Notes under the pieces: model-generated
Databases searched by the model: none
The model's input: the letters and a program-made list of their open reading frames with translations, nothing else
What the model was told of the DNA's origin: nothing
In this document: piece after piece, positions 1 through 12,322 of the stretch
Layout: each line of letters begins with the position of its first letter
Numbering within the stretch: the first letter of the stretch is position 1
NCBI GenBank assembly: GCA_025331565.1
Contig: JAFREQ010000025.1
Coordinates: 2,232,001-2,296,000 of the forward strand
DNA length: 64,000 nt
Reading direction: 5' to 3'
DNA from: Holacanthus passer
Taxonomy: Eukaryota > Chordata > Actinopteri > Pomacanthidae
Position numbers and translations under genes: made by a program

Positions 1-2671
1 TGTCTCTGTGATCACCTCACACATTTCGCTGTGCTCCTGGTGAGTCACTGGTCGGCTTTTTATAAATGAAACCAGGGAACAAACAACTCCCACAAGCACC
101 AACACACTGTGTGTGCAATGTGGCCAGTCGCCACCTGTTTGCATATATTTCTGCCAGTTATGCAAGATGCTTATGTTAAAGCTTCGGTGTGTGATTTTGT
201 TTGTAAGCATATCATTATTTTTTACATAATTATGATGGGATGAGTTTCTGCTTACCATAGGGTCTTTTTTGAGACAACCACTAGGGGGCATAATCATTGT
301 CTTTAAATAGTAAATCAAATATTGTGTCCCTTTGTATGTTGTGCTTCAGGATGTATCCAGAGGCAATGAAACAGACAGTCAGATCCTGACAGTGATCACG
401 AACCTTGGTTGTGGGATATCCTCCATCTTTCTGGGAATCACTCTTCTCACCTACTTTGCTTTTCAGTAAGTCACGGAGCAACACTAACATATTTATCATA
501 GTGTACCTGTACCTGTAATTCCTGTAATGACCTTCTTAGCTGCAATAACCAACAAGAGGAGACATAAGAAAGAAATTGTATAAGTGAGGCTGTACATTAG
601 CTGCAAATAGCAAATACAGTGTTTTATGATAAAGTTTTATTCTTAAGCATGAAAGTTAATTCTCGATTGTTGAGTGTTAGACAAAACAATGTTATATGTT
701 ATATGTTTTTGTGAAATGTTACAACCGCTCTTAACGTGTTCATGTAAAATTCAGAAGAGAAGTTCACTTAGTTTAAACCGAACAAGACCAACTTTTTTCC
801 TCATGCAGGTTTTTTGGCTTTAGTGGGACAGCTGGTCTGATGAAGTCACGAAGTCACTTATCTATGGTGTATTTAAAGCAAAGACAACATACAGTGTCAC
901 CTCTTTCAGATTATTTAATTTATCTTTCTGCTCCTGACTCGCTCCCTTCATTTATCCATCACTCTCACACATTTTAGGAAGCTGCGTCAAGACAACCCGT
1001 CTAAGATCCTCATCAACCTGTCAGCGGCCCTGCTCGGGCTGAACATGATCTTCCTTGTAGATTCCTGGCTCTCGTCCTTCTCCAACTACAGTCTGTGCAT
1101 TGCCACTGCTGCCACTCTGCACTATTTCCTGCTGGCTTCTTTCACCTGGATGGGCCTGGAGGCCGTGCACATGTACCTCGCACTGGTCAAGGTCTTCAAC
1201 ATCTACATTCCCTCCTACATCCTCAAGTTCTGTGCTGTAGGATGGGGTAAGAAGATAAATAAAAGACCCATAAATTAAAGCATTACCGTGGCATTAGACA
1301 TGATCCGGGGATTGTAGCAAGGACATTTGAAGCGTGGTGAAATCGGCAATTTAAAATAAATAAAATCTATTTTTCAAGTTTAAGTTCCTGTTTTTGCAGG
1401 TGTTCCTCTGGTCGTGGTCAGCCTGGTCTTGGCCATAGATAAAGATGCCTATGGAAGTGGTTTACCTGAAGAGACTACGGCATTCCCTGAGGCCAATGAC
1501 CAATTGTAAGTACAAGCACTGAGTGAGTCATCTCTATCTTGGGAGCATCGTGACTAAAATGCATAAGAAAAAAGTTAGATCAGGTCAGATGAGCGCCTGA
1601 TAAAACTCAAGAAAGAATGAATGTAGTTGGTGGCATTTATCATACATCCCAGAGTGCATTACATGATGACTAACCCTCTTCCTCCCTCCAGCTGTTGGCT
1701 GCAGAGTGACGTCTTCTTCTATGTGACGGTGGTGACATTTCTTCTTCTGATCCTGTTGTGCAACATCTCTGTGTTCATCGTGGTTCTGATCCAGATCAGA
1801 CAGATGAGGGTCAATAAGGCGTCAACAAACAGCCGCAGCTCTCTGCAGGACTTGAGGGCGGTGGCCAGTCTCACCGTCTTGTTAGGCCTGACGTGGGCAG
1901 TGGGCTTTTTTTCATTTGGGCCAGGCAGAGTGGTCATGATGTACCTGTTCACCATCTTCAACAGTCTTCAGGGTAAATATCAGCTGTAGATGGTTTAGAT
2001 ATTAGTCACAGAAGAGAGAGTTATTCTCAACACATCTCCTTGGTTTTAAAATTATTTAATCATTGTTGTGGTGGAGTTTCCTTGACTCATAAAGAAGCAT
2101 GTAATGATGAGATTTTCTTTTTTTTTTGAAGAACATGGCACTTTCAAGAGTGCAGTTAAAGGCGATACATTTAAAAGGGAACTGTGAAATAAAAGTATAA
2201 ATAGAGAAATAGAAAATATTGCTATGTGTATATCATGTTATAGTATTACAAACTTCAAGTGACAGAATGACAGATGAGCGTGTCTGCTGTCTCTGCTCTT
2301 TTGTCTTAGGGTTCTTTGTTTTTCTGTTCCACTGTTTGATGAAGGAAAATGTGAGGACACAGTGGAAAATCCACTTGTGCTGCGGACGTTTCCGACTCAG
2401 TGAGAACTCAGGTACATATTCTAAAACAAAGCAATGCTTGTGGACGTAGGACATATTACAGTATAATGGAGGCAAAGTAATTTAAAGGTTGATGATCTGT
2501 TGTTTTTCTCTTTCTTATGCCATGTGTTCAGACTGGAGCCGCACTGTGACTTTGGGCAAAATGAACAACCTTATTAACTCTGACTCGGTCGCTTCTGACA
2601 AAACCTCCAGCATCAGGGAGGTCTCAGACTCCTCTACAGGATCAAAACCAAAACACCAGCAGGGGGCGTGA
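1..2671 (+). CDS. adgrg4: Adhesion G protein-coupled receptor G4-like, 3' part (partial)
   Basis: The last seven coding exons of an adhesion GPCR, cut by the window start: 1-39, 350-465, 978-1246, 1400-1505, 1692-1972, 2310-2411 and 2532-2671. They join in one frame of 350 residues ending in TGA. The first exon reads CLCDHLTHFAVLL, the end of a GPS motif with the HL/T autoproteolysis site intact. The next exon begins the tethered stalk and TM1 (ILTVITNLGCGISSIFLG). The seven-helix region follows, with the family signatures FTWMGLEAVHMYLALVKVFN, TVLLGLTWAVGFFSFGP and FNSLQG, then a short tail with HLCCGRFRL. Such receptors stay as a cleaved extracellular and 7TM pair at the plasma membrane and are activated by the tethered peptide. 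The body closely resembles both ADGRG2 and ADGRG4. I chose ADGRG4 because human ADGRG4 neighbours VGLL1. The long N-terminal region lies outside the window. Confidence 0.88.
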
Positions 2672-2732
2672 GCGGGCCTCTGCATGAACCAGCTCTCTTT
2701 TTTAAGGTCCATTGATCAGATCAGAAACATGG

Positions 2733-3130
2733 GCTGCATTCCAATACCTTTTAAACCATACTATTTAGTATGCCAGGAAAAGATTCGGTAAGTCCCAATA
2801 CACAGTGTGTCAAATACAGTTTGCTAAATATATCAGGATGTCCATCTGGTCGCAAGTTGCAGTTTGCGAGCCAGCGTTCTTTTCTGGCTATTCTGACCCT
2901 CAATCACATCGACTGAGCCTCCAAGAGAGCGCAGCTGTAATGACAGATGACAGCACATTCAAGCTGCGTTCCAAATCTTAACTTTTTTTCTTTTTACTTC
3001 AAATTGCACTCTATGGACTGTGATGGATGTATGAGCAAGAAGGTCAAAGTTCAAGGTGCAGTGTTATGCCAAGTAGTATGTCCCATTTGTATGAATACTG
3101 CATGCAACAGTATGTAGAGGTAAAGTAAAA
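2733..3130. repeat. Degraded dispersed fish repeat in the 3' UTR
   Basis: The segment opens with GCATTCCAATACC and carries repeated ACTATTTAGTATGCC, AGTATGTCCC and CAGTATGTAGAGG words. Such alternating GTATG and CATAC words are typical of a common class of short non-autonomous DNA elements in teleost genomes. Its ends and family cannot be fixed by eye. Confidence 0.35.
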
Positions 3131-3755
3131 AGAAAACGTATGCTCCGTGTCTGTCATGGAGAGGGAAAGATCAAATAAACCAAGGAGGTATATTTGCCGA
3201 CTCGCAGTAGCTACAGGAAACAATGACTACATGATACACTTAGGAAGTGGTCACAGTTTTGGGGAAAGATCTCAGAGAGAGTGTTGTATCATGAAGTGGA
3301 TGTTTCATGTGGTAAAGTGGATGAGTCATGTACTTTGCGAGACTGCAGATAGACCCCTCCCAAATAAGTCACATTTTCAGGGAGCTCCAGTGGGTCTGAA
3401 GTGACTCCAGCACCTTGCATTAAAATCAGCTGTGAAAAATAAATACTGAACTGATTTCAATTCAATGTACAGTAAAGGATTATGTTCTGAAAAGGTCACA
3501 GTTGAAACTTCAAGATCTACACGACTGCTGTCACTGTTCAGTTGAATGACTCGGAAAAAGATTTTGTGTTTGTAAATCTTCTTGTAAAACTTAAAAGGAA
3601 TGAGTAAATGTATTATTGCATGGGCAACAGATATGAGTTTAATTTAAATGTAATGGAAAGGACCAAGAAATGGTTTCAAGTACAGTTCATGAGAAACCTT
3701 CACTGCTCATGTTTCCTTTGAAGACCTTTTTAAAGGCATCCTTAATTTCAATGAT

Positions 3756-3761
3756 AATAAA
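3756..3761 (+). terminator. adgrg4: Poly(A) signal of the adhesion GPCR gene
   Basis: AATAAA about 1.1 kb after the stop, followed by TTGTTG and TTTGTGTG, a good downstream element. Confidence 0.5.
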
Positions 3762-3780
3762 ATATTTATGTAAATTTTGT

Positions 3781-5890
3781 TGAAACACTTTGTGTGATTT
3801 TTATCTATATAATTTCAGCATTGTTCTGATCCTAAACCCGTGAGTGTCTGAAGATTGGGTTTGCTTGTGAGAAGATTTCAACCTATCAATAGCACCACTG
3901 ATTGTAGTAATTGAAATAATATCATTTGCTGACATAAAATCTACACAATGAGCAAAACAACTACAGTATTAGCTTTTACATTTATATAAGGTGACTCAAA
4001 CTGTCTTGTTATACTTTCTCATTTTTGTCTTTTTTCAAAGATAAAATTGCCACCCTGGGCATTTTTATGTATGATTTAGGTTTAAAACTTTTAGAGACTT
4101 TTTTTGCAACACATTGCTGTAACATCTGTTAAATCTGTTATTATTATTATAGTGTGTATGAAAAAGCCATATATTGTATTCACAGAAAGGGTCCAACTTT
4201 GAATGATTGCATTGGAAACAAGAACCACAACTCAACCACAGAACCTATAAAGGTGATGGGTTCTTTAGAGAGTTCCATGCAAAATGAATGCAAAGTCTTT
4301 TTGTACTGTATAGCATGTTAATGTTAGTGCTGCTGTTTAAGTTTTGAACAGTGTGACTGAAGAATGTTTTAGGTGTCATTCAGGTTCAGGAGGAACTGGC
4401 TGGACGACATTCTGCTCATATCTGTCTACATTCATGTGGCACCCCACGCCCTCTCAGTCTAACACATCCAGCAACTTTGGAGGTTCAGTGAGCAAAATGT
4501 TTTGTCTATAGAGGAAAGGAAGAAAGGAAAGACACTCGATGTCGGTTCTTTGAATCTAATCGGTGACTCTGATGTTTAAGCTCAAGCCAAGAGACTTTTT
4601 TTTTCAACAACTTTGGCTGCTGCGCATGTGAGTGAACACATCCACTTTGATCGACCAGTCAATGCAAGAACGCGCTCCCTGGTCGTCTTTGGTCAATCGT
4701 CAGGTCAGGTAAGAGAAGCAAGTTACTTCAAATGTAACTGACACGATGATTTTGGTTCTTTAGTCACAAATGATTAGCAGTTCAATTCAATTATATGTTT
4801 TATGTTGGATGGATGTAATCTGATTATTTACGTGTCACTCAGTCAATTACAATTTCTCCCGAAATACACATTTTGCATTTCGCCTCCCTTGTTTAAACAT
4901 CCTGCAGTGCAAACTCACACAATATATTTTTATTATGTTAATTAAATATCCAACCTTAATTCCCATCTTCTGGTGAATTACAAAGTGAATACTTCCAGAT
5001 GTTGGTATTTCTCAGAAGTCATCATTTGTATTGTGCAACATCATCTAATTTTCATGCACTGTGATAAAATATGTTCATACTGGACAATTTCTAAGTCGTC
5101 AAACCCTCTTACTGAGTTACCCATTTACTGTTTGTGTCACTGTTTGTGTGCCTGTTTCAAAGCCAACCTTCAGCAGTGCATGTGGTCAGTGATCCAGGTT
5201 TTATATTGCTTCTTGCTAAAGAAGAGTTTTCAATGGTAATGAGTTAAAATGAAAAGGGTTACTAAAAATATATTCACTTTTAATCAATTCAAAATGTCAC
5301 ATCCTGATTAAAAAAAGACCAGGAGGTAAGTAAATACTTCCTAAAGTATCTGAAACATGAAAGCAAGTACAATGATAATGAAATTCATTTATCAACGACA
5401 TGTATGAGAAATGAGGTTTTATGGAAATAAAAACCTTTGCATCACTGTATGCAAAGAAAGTCCAACAGAAAATGTGGACTTCTACATTATGGATTAAGTT
5501 GTCCTTTGTGTGACTGTGAGATACAGCAAAAGATATTGGGAAAAAAAAAGTTGAGACACTGTGTAAAACATAGATAAAAACAGAATGCAGTCATTTGCAA
5601 ATGAACTGTGTTTCCTGTTTTACGAGGTGAAACATGCCGCTGGTATCAAATTCACAATAAGCATCTATTAACAAAAATCAATGAAGCTGATGAGGTAAAA
5701 CATTAAACATATTGTCTTTGTACTGTTTTCAATTGAGTATATGTCAAGAAGGATTGGCAAATTATCACATCCTGTTTTATTTATATTTTACACAGTGTCC
5801 CAGCTTTTTGGAAACAAAGGTTGACAGTAAGACACTTGTACACTTTATACTGGACATTTTCTAATGGTCCTGTTTTGTCTCTGTTTTCAG
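3781..5890. other. Intergenic spacer and probable vgll1 5' region
   Basis: AT-rich spacer. The stretch at about 4640-4709 is less AT-rich and ends in CAGGTCAG followed by GTAAGAG. It could be a non-coding first exon of vgll1, spliced to the acceptor ending at 5890, but I see no TATA box and cannot prove it. Open frames here are short and lack splice or codon support. A hairpin-type transposon occupies 5541-5815. Confidence 0.4.
5541..5815. mobile_element. Short non-autonomous DNA transposon with inverted ends
   Basis: The left end (about 5543-5587) and right end (about 5768-5812) are imperfect inverted copies of each other, built on GACACTGTGTAAAA.ATA.ATAAAACAG and a flanking run of A or T plus AGCT. 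The interior has the TTTGCAAAT and TTGTCTTTGTACTGTTTTCAATTGA words of a repeat common in teleost genomes. Related pieces occur at 28626-28740 and 55290-55690. It ends only about 75 bases before the vgll1 coding exon. Confidence 0.6.
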
Positions 5891-5903
5891 TCACAACTGA
5901 CCC

Positions 5904-7477
5904 ATGGAGGACAGAACAGACAGTCCGATGGCTGTGAAGGTGGAGAAGCACTCTCAGTACGTCATCCTGACTTACTTCCAGGGAGACATCAACAGCATGG
6001 TGGATGCTCACTTCAGCCGTGCTCTCAGCAAAGTCTGCAAGGCCAAGGCACCGGCAGTGAAAACAAAGAAAATTCGTAAAACTATTAAACTGGGTAAGCG
6101 TGCATAACTAACAGTTATGACCTCTTTGACTATGATCAGGACAATCAATCTGTCCTACATGGTGTCTGTCTTTGTCCCCTGCAGAGGAAACCAGCCCCTG
6201 TCAGGGGAGTGATGTCGACCCTTACGCCGAGTCCCAGGTCCCTCCTGTAGCGGGACACGTCCTGACCTTCAACCCTGCAGACAACGCTCCTAACTCGTGG
6301 CACTCCTTCACCACCAGGGCAGGAGAGGACCTGGGGCTGCCGTCCATCACGTACTCCCTGTCCCCAGATGGGTTGAGTCTTACCGGACAGCAATACGCCA
6401 CATCCCTGCTCAACCTACTGCACAATGACCGGGGTGAGATGGGACCCAGCATGGCCTCCAGCTCCAAGCCCGAGCTGCTTCCCAGCTGGACGGTGCCGGA
6501 AGGATTTAGAGAGTCAGTGGACCCTGGTGTGTGCTTTGAACCTGGTAAGTCTTCAGCTGCGATATAACATCTTTCAATGTCTTCCAACCAATAAATTAAC
6601 TTACATAGAGGAATGGATAAGACCTGACTGATACTACCTATTCAATTACTTTTTTCTGGTTTAAAAGAGGTTACTAGTTTTCTTGTTTGTAGTTGTGTCT
6701 GTTGTGGATCTGAACGAGCTTTCTTAAGTCTGAGAATAAACTCCTGGTGCTACCATCGGGATTATCTCACATTAGACTCGGAGACTTCAAATTCTTAACA
6801 AAAAGCCAGCGTAACAAACTGGGGTTGGAGTTAAAAAGACGTACTGAGATGCATTGTGGGAAGTGTTTTGGACTTCAACAATAGGGACTAAAAGCAAAGA
6901 CATCTTGGCCTCTGCTGTTGTTAGTCCCACAACTTAAAATGTGAGACTAAATTCCTGGGGTACTACTTAACTCTTAACCGGTTGCTAATGGCACATAATC
7001 CTATATGTAACCATTACTTCCCTATTATGCTGGTATGTGTTTCTATTTGTGTGTGTCTGCATCACTTACCCAACAAGTTCCAACTGAGTTTTCAATTTAA
7101 AGCATTTCTGATTTATAAAAATCACTTGAGAGAGTCCATGTCGATGTGCCATTTAACTTAAAGGGACATGATCTCGAGTTAATCAGGTCAGCCAGAAAGC
7201 AGATCAACAGATATGTTAGAGCTAAAAAATCAGACAATAGACAATGGTTATCTAATCCTAGTATTTCTCCTGTATTTGTTAATTACCAGTTAGTTCCTGG
7301 TGTCCCTGCTTGCATATTCACCACTCAGGCATTTGTGCATCTTATCCTGCCACTGTGTGAAACAAATCAAGCTGAATTGTGCTCAGCGTGCTTGTAGAGC
7401 TGCTTAGAAATCGTTGACATTTTGTCTCCTCTCTGTCAGGACGGCGTCTGGACAAGAAGGACTTGTACTGGTATTGA
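5904..7477 (+). CDS. vgll1: Vestigial-like family member 1 (TEAD cofactor)
   Basis: Three coding exons, 5904-6093, 6185-6544 and 7440-7477, joined in frame to 195 residues. The ATG lies 13 bases after a good 3' splice site, so the 5' UTR is probably split. Residues 17-43 form the Vg/Tondu domain that binds TEAD transcription factors (SQYVILTYFQGDINSMVDAH, then FSRALSKV). A lysine-rich stretch follows (KTKKIRKTIK). The rest is rich in Pro and Ser and probably disordered. The last exon encodes only RRLDKKDLYWY and the stop. Vestigial-like proteins act in the nucleus and compete with YAP/TAZ for TEADs. VGLL1 rather than VGLL2 or VGLL3 is inferred from synteny with ADGRG4 and CD40LG and from the short length. 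Human VGLL1 is somewhat longer, about 258 residues. Confidence 0.87.
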
Positions 7478-8484
7478 AGACGGAGCAGCTGGAGCAGCAG
7501 AGACAACAACTTCAACTCCACCACATACTGTAGCTGTGGCTTTTCTAAAGCCACCCGGCTTTGTGTTTACTCCAGTAGCTGTCAGATATTTTCTCGTCAA
7601 ACAGGCCTGAGAATATACGCGGAAGAGACGGCAGCGCTTCCATTCCCAGCCCTCCTCTTTCTGTTTGTCAGTAAAATGACCTCAGCACCTCAGTATGTAC
7701 TAACTGGAACAAACCTCTTGAAAGAGAACATTATCTGACAAACCTGTTCTTCAGCTTTGTCACTCCTGCTCTAGCTCTGTATGTGTTGTCTCTCCCTTTG
7801 CAGTGGAGTAGGATGAAGGGCATTTTCTGGTTTTGTTTTTTTAATCAGGCACTTCTCTTTGTGGGCCTACACCAGTAAATAGACCAGTATTAAGCTGAAG
7901 TGTGAACATTGTGAGCCTCTTGAGTGTAAAAATATTGATGTTAATATCTGTATGAAGTTCACTTAGATGTGTTTTACTTGCTTTGAGAATATTTTATATA
8001 TCCAATGAAAAAAAAAAAATGAAGGATAGTCATGTTTTTTCAATATCTTGTTTTCTTTCTGTGATCTTCTGTGATGTAATCTTATACAAACTTAAATCAA
8101 TATCTGAACAGACAAAAAAAAAAAAAACCCTCACTCAGTGTTGGACACAACACCTCTTTAACTGACAACTCTCAACCAAATCTAAAGACATCAGTAGTGG
8201 AAAGTATCAAAATACATTTACCCAAGTAGTTAACCTAAAAAAAAAACATACTTTGGACTTCACTACATCTTTCTGAAAGCTAAAGTCAAGCCTATTTTTC
8301 AGATCAACATTTATCTAAAACATATGATCAATTCAAAAAATATGATGGACTATTAGAGATGAAACTACCCAGCAGTAATTAAAAGTAACTTGACCTCACT
8401 CAACTGTAACATCAAAGTATCCTACTACATTTATCCAAGAATATACGTAATGCTGATAGAGGTTGTTCTGTACAATGAATACTT

Positions 8485-8530
8485 TGTAAATTTCCCCACT
8501 GTGGGACAAATAAAGGTATATCTTATCTTG
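8485..8530 (+). repeat. Non-LTR retrotransposon 3' tail, copy 1
   Basis: Contains AAATTTCCCCACTGTGGGAC followed by AAATAAAGGTATATCTTATC. This is the generic 3' end of short, 5'-truncated LINE or SINE insertions common in fish genomes. The same tail occurs inverted at 34571-34620 and 49519-49560. Confidence 0.6.
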
Positions 8531-8950
8531 TCTTTTGCTTAGAATGCAGGACTTTTACTTGTAATGGAGTATTTTTTTTTTAATAGTGTGACGTTGCTAT
8601 TTTTATTCAAATAAATAATTTGTGGAAACCCAAGGTGTCAGATACTGAATAAATAAATGCAACATAAGGAAATGAAAACATTCTGCAACTGACTGGGAAC
8701 TGGGAGAACAGGAATGAAAAGGTCTTGGGTAATCCAATCACAAGTGGCTCCAAGTAGGTCACTTCAAATCTGGGATTACAATGGGTCTCCACATGCAACT
8801 TGATTGACGACTTGTGATCAGATCTCACTTCACTCTGTATGCAAATAAACATGTACATCATTTCCATTTGCAAAGACCAAAACTTACAGGTTCCAAATCA
8901 GAAGTTGTATTGTTTCAAAGATCATAGTGAATCGAGCAAACACACTGGAG

Positions 8951-9330
8951 CAGGGGTGAGCAACACTTTTCCAAAGGGCCAGGATAAAATGAGCAATGGG
9001 CCACATAACACGTGACATGAAATACGCTGGTTTGTGAGCCTGTATGACAGCATGAAGCAAACTTTCATTGGATGCTCTGTAAAAACATTCTGCCTGGAAG
9101 ACAATTTCAGGCCTTTTTCTTCTCTTTCCCGCAAAGACAAGCTTGTGGACTAGTTAGCATGCATGTTCGAAAAAATGTCTCTAAACAGCAGTACAGACAC
9201 ACTGTTGTCATTTCATTAACATAATGCTGCAATTTATAGAGTTTTGGGGAATTTTTTTTTTCCTTTGATGACATTGCAGGTCATCTTAAGATGGTCTGTG
9301 GCCCGCTCTGACCCCGGGCTTTTGCTCATG
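8951..9330. mobile_element. Degraded hAT-like DNA transposon fragment
   Basis: The left end starts CAGGGGTGAGCAACACTTTT and continues AAAGGGCCAG, with GGGCCACATAAC a little further in. The right end has GTGGCCCGCTCTGACCCC then TTTGCTCATG, roughly complementary to the left end. Such CAGGGGTGnnCAA ends are typical of non-autonomous hAT elements. No transposase frame survives and I could not match 8-bp target duplications. Confidence 0.4.
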
Positions 9331-12297
9331 TGTGCATTAAGGCTACATTAAGAGTGCCAGTCAGATAGTAAATTATTGAATGGACAGTAGGAAGCAGGAA
9401 GTGTCAGACTGAAATGTGCTTCAAAGGACTCAATACACAAGCTGTTTTTTGAGGACACACACTGTTCATCATAATCACCATCCCTATTTTTCTCAGCTCC
9501 GTTCACCTGTTTGTTCTTCTGCCTCTTCACACATCCTCATTACCTGTTTCATTTAGTGACCCAGGAAGAAGAGGGGATAAAAGTAGCCTAATTAAAAATG
9601 TGGAGACTATAGTGGCTGTTTTTTAGTCTGTTGTTATTGGAGCATGTTCACACCTTGAGTTTGGCTCTGTCTGAACTTTACTTTACTGAAAGGTGTTAAA
9701 GTTGGTGTTGCGTTGACATGATGAAGGTGCTGGAGGAAAGGTTAAGGAGGTCAGTAAAGTTATTTCAGTTTGTCCTGCAGAGGACATGAATGTCTGTACC
9801 TGATTTCATGACTTATCATCAAGTGGTGGACTAACCAACCAACAAGCCTAACTGCTTCATCTTTAATATTATATATTTTCCATCTAACCAAGTATCCAGT
9901 ATCATAACTATATGTCTGGCATTTGTAACAAACCAAACCACTTGGAAAACAGTCAAAAATTCAATGATATTAAATGTGGATAGATCTCATCTATATGTGA
10001 CGCCTCATCAATTCACCTCACAGCTTTCCCTCTTTTCATTTCTCATTTGTACATCCTCGATTCCTTTTCCTCAAACGTCTTAGTCCCTCCTACCTGAGAT
10101 GCAAGCAAGGAGGCAAGGGACGCTGGTCATTTCTCTGTGCTGTCTCTTCTCTCCTCAAGATGCGTTTTAGGAGTTGAAACATTCTTCAAGACGGCAAGGT
10201 GAGATCAATTTCGGGGTCACGGGCAGGAGGATAGAGGAGAGAGGAGACGAGGAGATGAGGAGACAGAACATAGAGAAATGAGAAGAGCCCTCTGTCTCAC
10301 ACATATACACTGCTAAGCTGTATTACACAGTTGATACTAGAGAAATTTCAATCATCATGCAGACTCTATTACTCCTAGCACATGCAACACATACTGTCCA
10401 GCCCTGATCTGTTAATGCCTGAAATAGCACTGAGATTATTCATCTGCAACACACGTTAAGTCGACAAGTCTGATATGTTTGGTGTCAGCTCACTAATTGG
10501 TTCTTTTGTCGTCAGTCAGAGATACACGACGACAGTATGATGCAGACACCAGTCGTGGACAGATGGGGATGGAGTCGTCATCTCCGTATGATGGGTGGGT
10601 GGGTTACTGATGATGCTGTGCTCATCAATTCAAGTAATTGAAGCATCTACCACCTGTTGCACAGAAGGGGCTGATGACCCCTCCTTGCACAACCACGAGG
10701 TTGATATTTGTGGTTTTGAGTGTCTCAACAACTATTGGATAGATGGATTGGAAAGTGTCTCTCTCTATAAATGCAGCCTAACAGAGCAGCTGGCGTGGCT
10801 GTAGAGTGTTAGTCTTGTTATCAGCTTCAGACATCTCCCAGTCCTGGGTTTGGAGTTGTGCACACCACTGTGGCACATGCGCCATCTTCTAGATTTAGAT
10901 ACTTACTTACTGATTGCTTTTTTCATATGTAGTGTGCATGCTTTGGGTCACTATATAAGTTTAGAGTATAATCACAATGTTGTGGTGCTACATTGAAGTT
11001 TGTGTGGTAGCTTGACTAGATAGGTTGGATTACTTGCAATCATGTGATTCACTTGACTTGTATCACCTTTTAAAGCTTCTGTTGTTCAAAAAACATCAAA
11101 CATAATGTGACCATAGATCAAGCAAAGAAGAAGCATGAACACAATAAACTACCTCAGTACTGTCACTTTTCATATTGTAATTTGACATCTCTGGAAACGT
11201 AATGAAGATGGTGTTTAACACACTGCTGCTATAATCAACTGTCTTAATCTCGTCATACCAGTGCCATTGTGAAATATTTCAGAGCCAACTCAGACTACGC
11301 TTGATACAGCAATCTGTCTTTTTAGGTGTCCTAGTGGTATTTGTCTGAAATGATTTAGTTCACAGACCTTTAATTATGGATTTATGTCTCCGCTCTCTAA
11401 CCTTTCCTTCAGTATCAGCCAATATCTTTCTATTGATCGGCTTTGTATCTCCAACCTGTTGAAAATATTTTGTGGGCTCTTGGCGCAAAAATAGAGAGCT
11501 AGAAAAGAGAAATCACAGTGAGCTGGTTTGGTATTTCTACCAACAGCAGCAGAGAGATGACAGTGGATTTCTATTTGAAAAAAAATAAGGGCACTCTCAC
11601 TGTTTCCTACAACTATTTGTTTACACTCTCTTTGTCAAATGGACACATAACCTTTAAAAAATACAGCTCCTTTAGCTTTGCTCCAGAGGTAATGCATTGT
11701 AAATTATGATGGTGTAGGAACCATCCTGTCTTCATCAACTGACCTGATGATCAGTTCTGTTAGAAAACATCGTACTTCATTGTGGCTGCTGGAAATTTAT
11801 GTAAAAGAAAATGAATTCTACCTCCCATACAAATTGAGATGTTTCACCTGGGAATAAGAAAAGCACACAATTAATGAAGCAAGAAAAAAAGCCCACAGAT
11901 ACAAAATGCTTTCTGTTAGTTCTGTTGGTTCCCAGTGCAGATGTAACAATGAATAAGAATCAGTGAAAATACAGCACACATTGTAAATCTGAAACCAAAC
12001 CCTGCCAGCTCAGTATAAATGCAGCTCATAGGGCTCACATAGAGTCAGTGGTGTAAAAAAGCCAGCACTGGACTGAAAGAACCTGCTGCAGCTATGGGTT
12101 GGAGGGGCTTCGTGTTCACAATGTAAGAATCCTTCTTTTTCAGTTGTTATAGAAAGAAGACTGGCAGCAGGTGTGGAGGAGGAAAAGGCAGACAATCTGC
12201 ATTCGTCGAAGAGGCAAGCATGGATTCAACAGCCATCCAGACCTGAAACCATAATCCTTCCTCCTCCCTTGTGTCCGGCGTAATCAGGCTGATCTTG

Positions 12298-12322
12298 GGA
12301 GGAGGAGGAGGAGGAGGAGGAG
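12298..12322. repeat. (GGA)n microsatellite
   Basis: About eight GGA units (CCT on the other strand). This purine tract also makes two spurious open frames, read as poly-Gly and poly-Pro. Confidence 0.8.

Larger units (their letters stand above)
2672..3780 (+). other. Probable 3' UTR of the adhesion GPCR gene
   Basis: Non-coding sequence after the stop codon. A canonical AATAAA lies at 3756-3761, followed by T-rich and TG-rich sequence typical of a cleavage region, so the transcript probably ends near 3780. About 400 bases in the middle look like an inserted dispersed repeat, listed separately. No convincing exon was seen. Confidence 0.5.
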
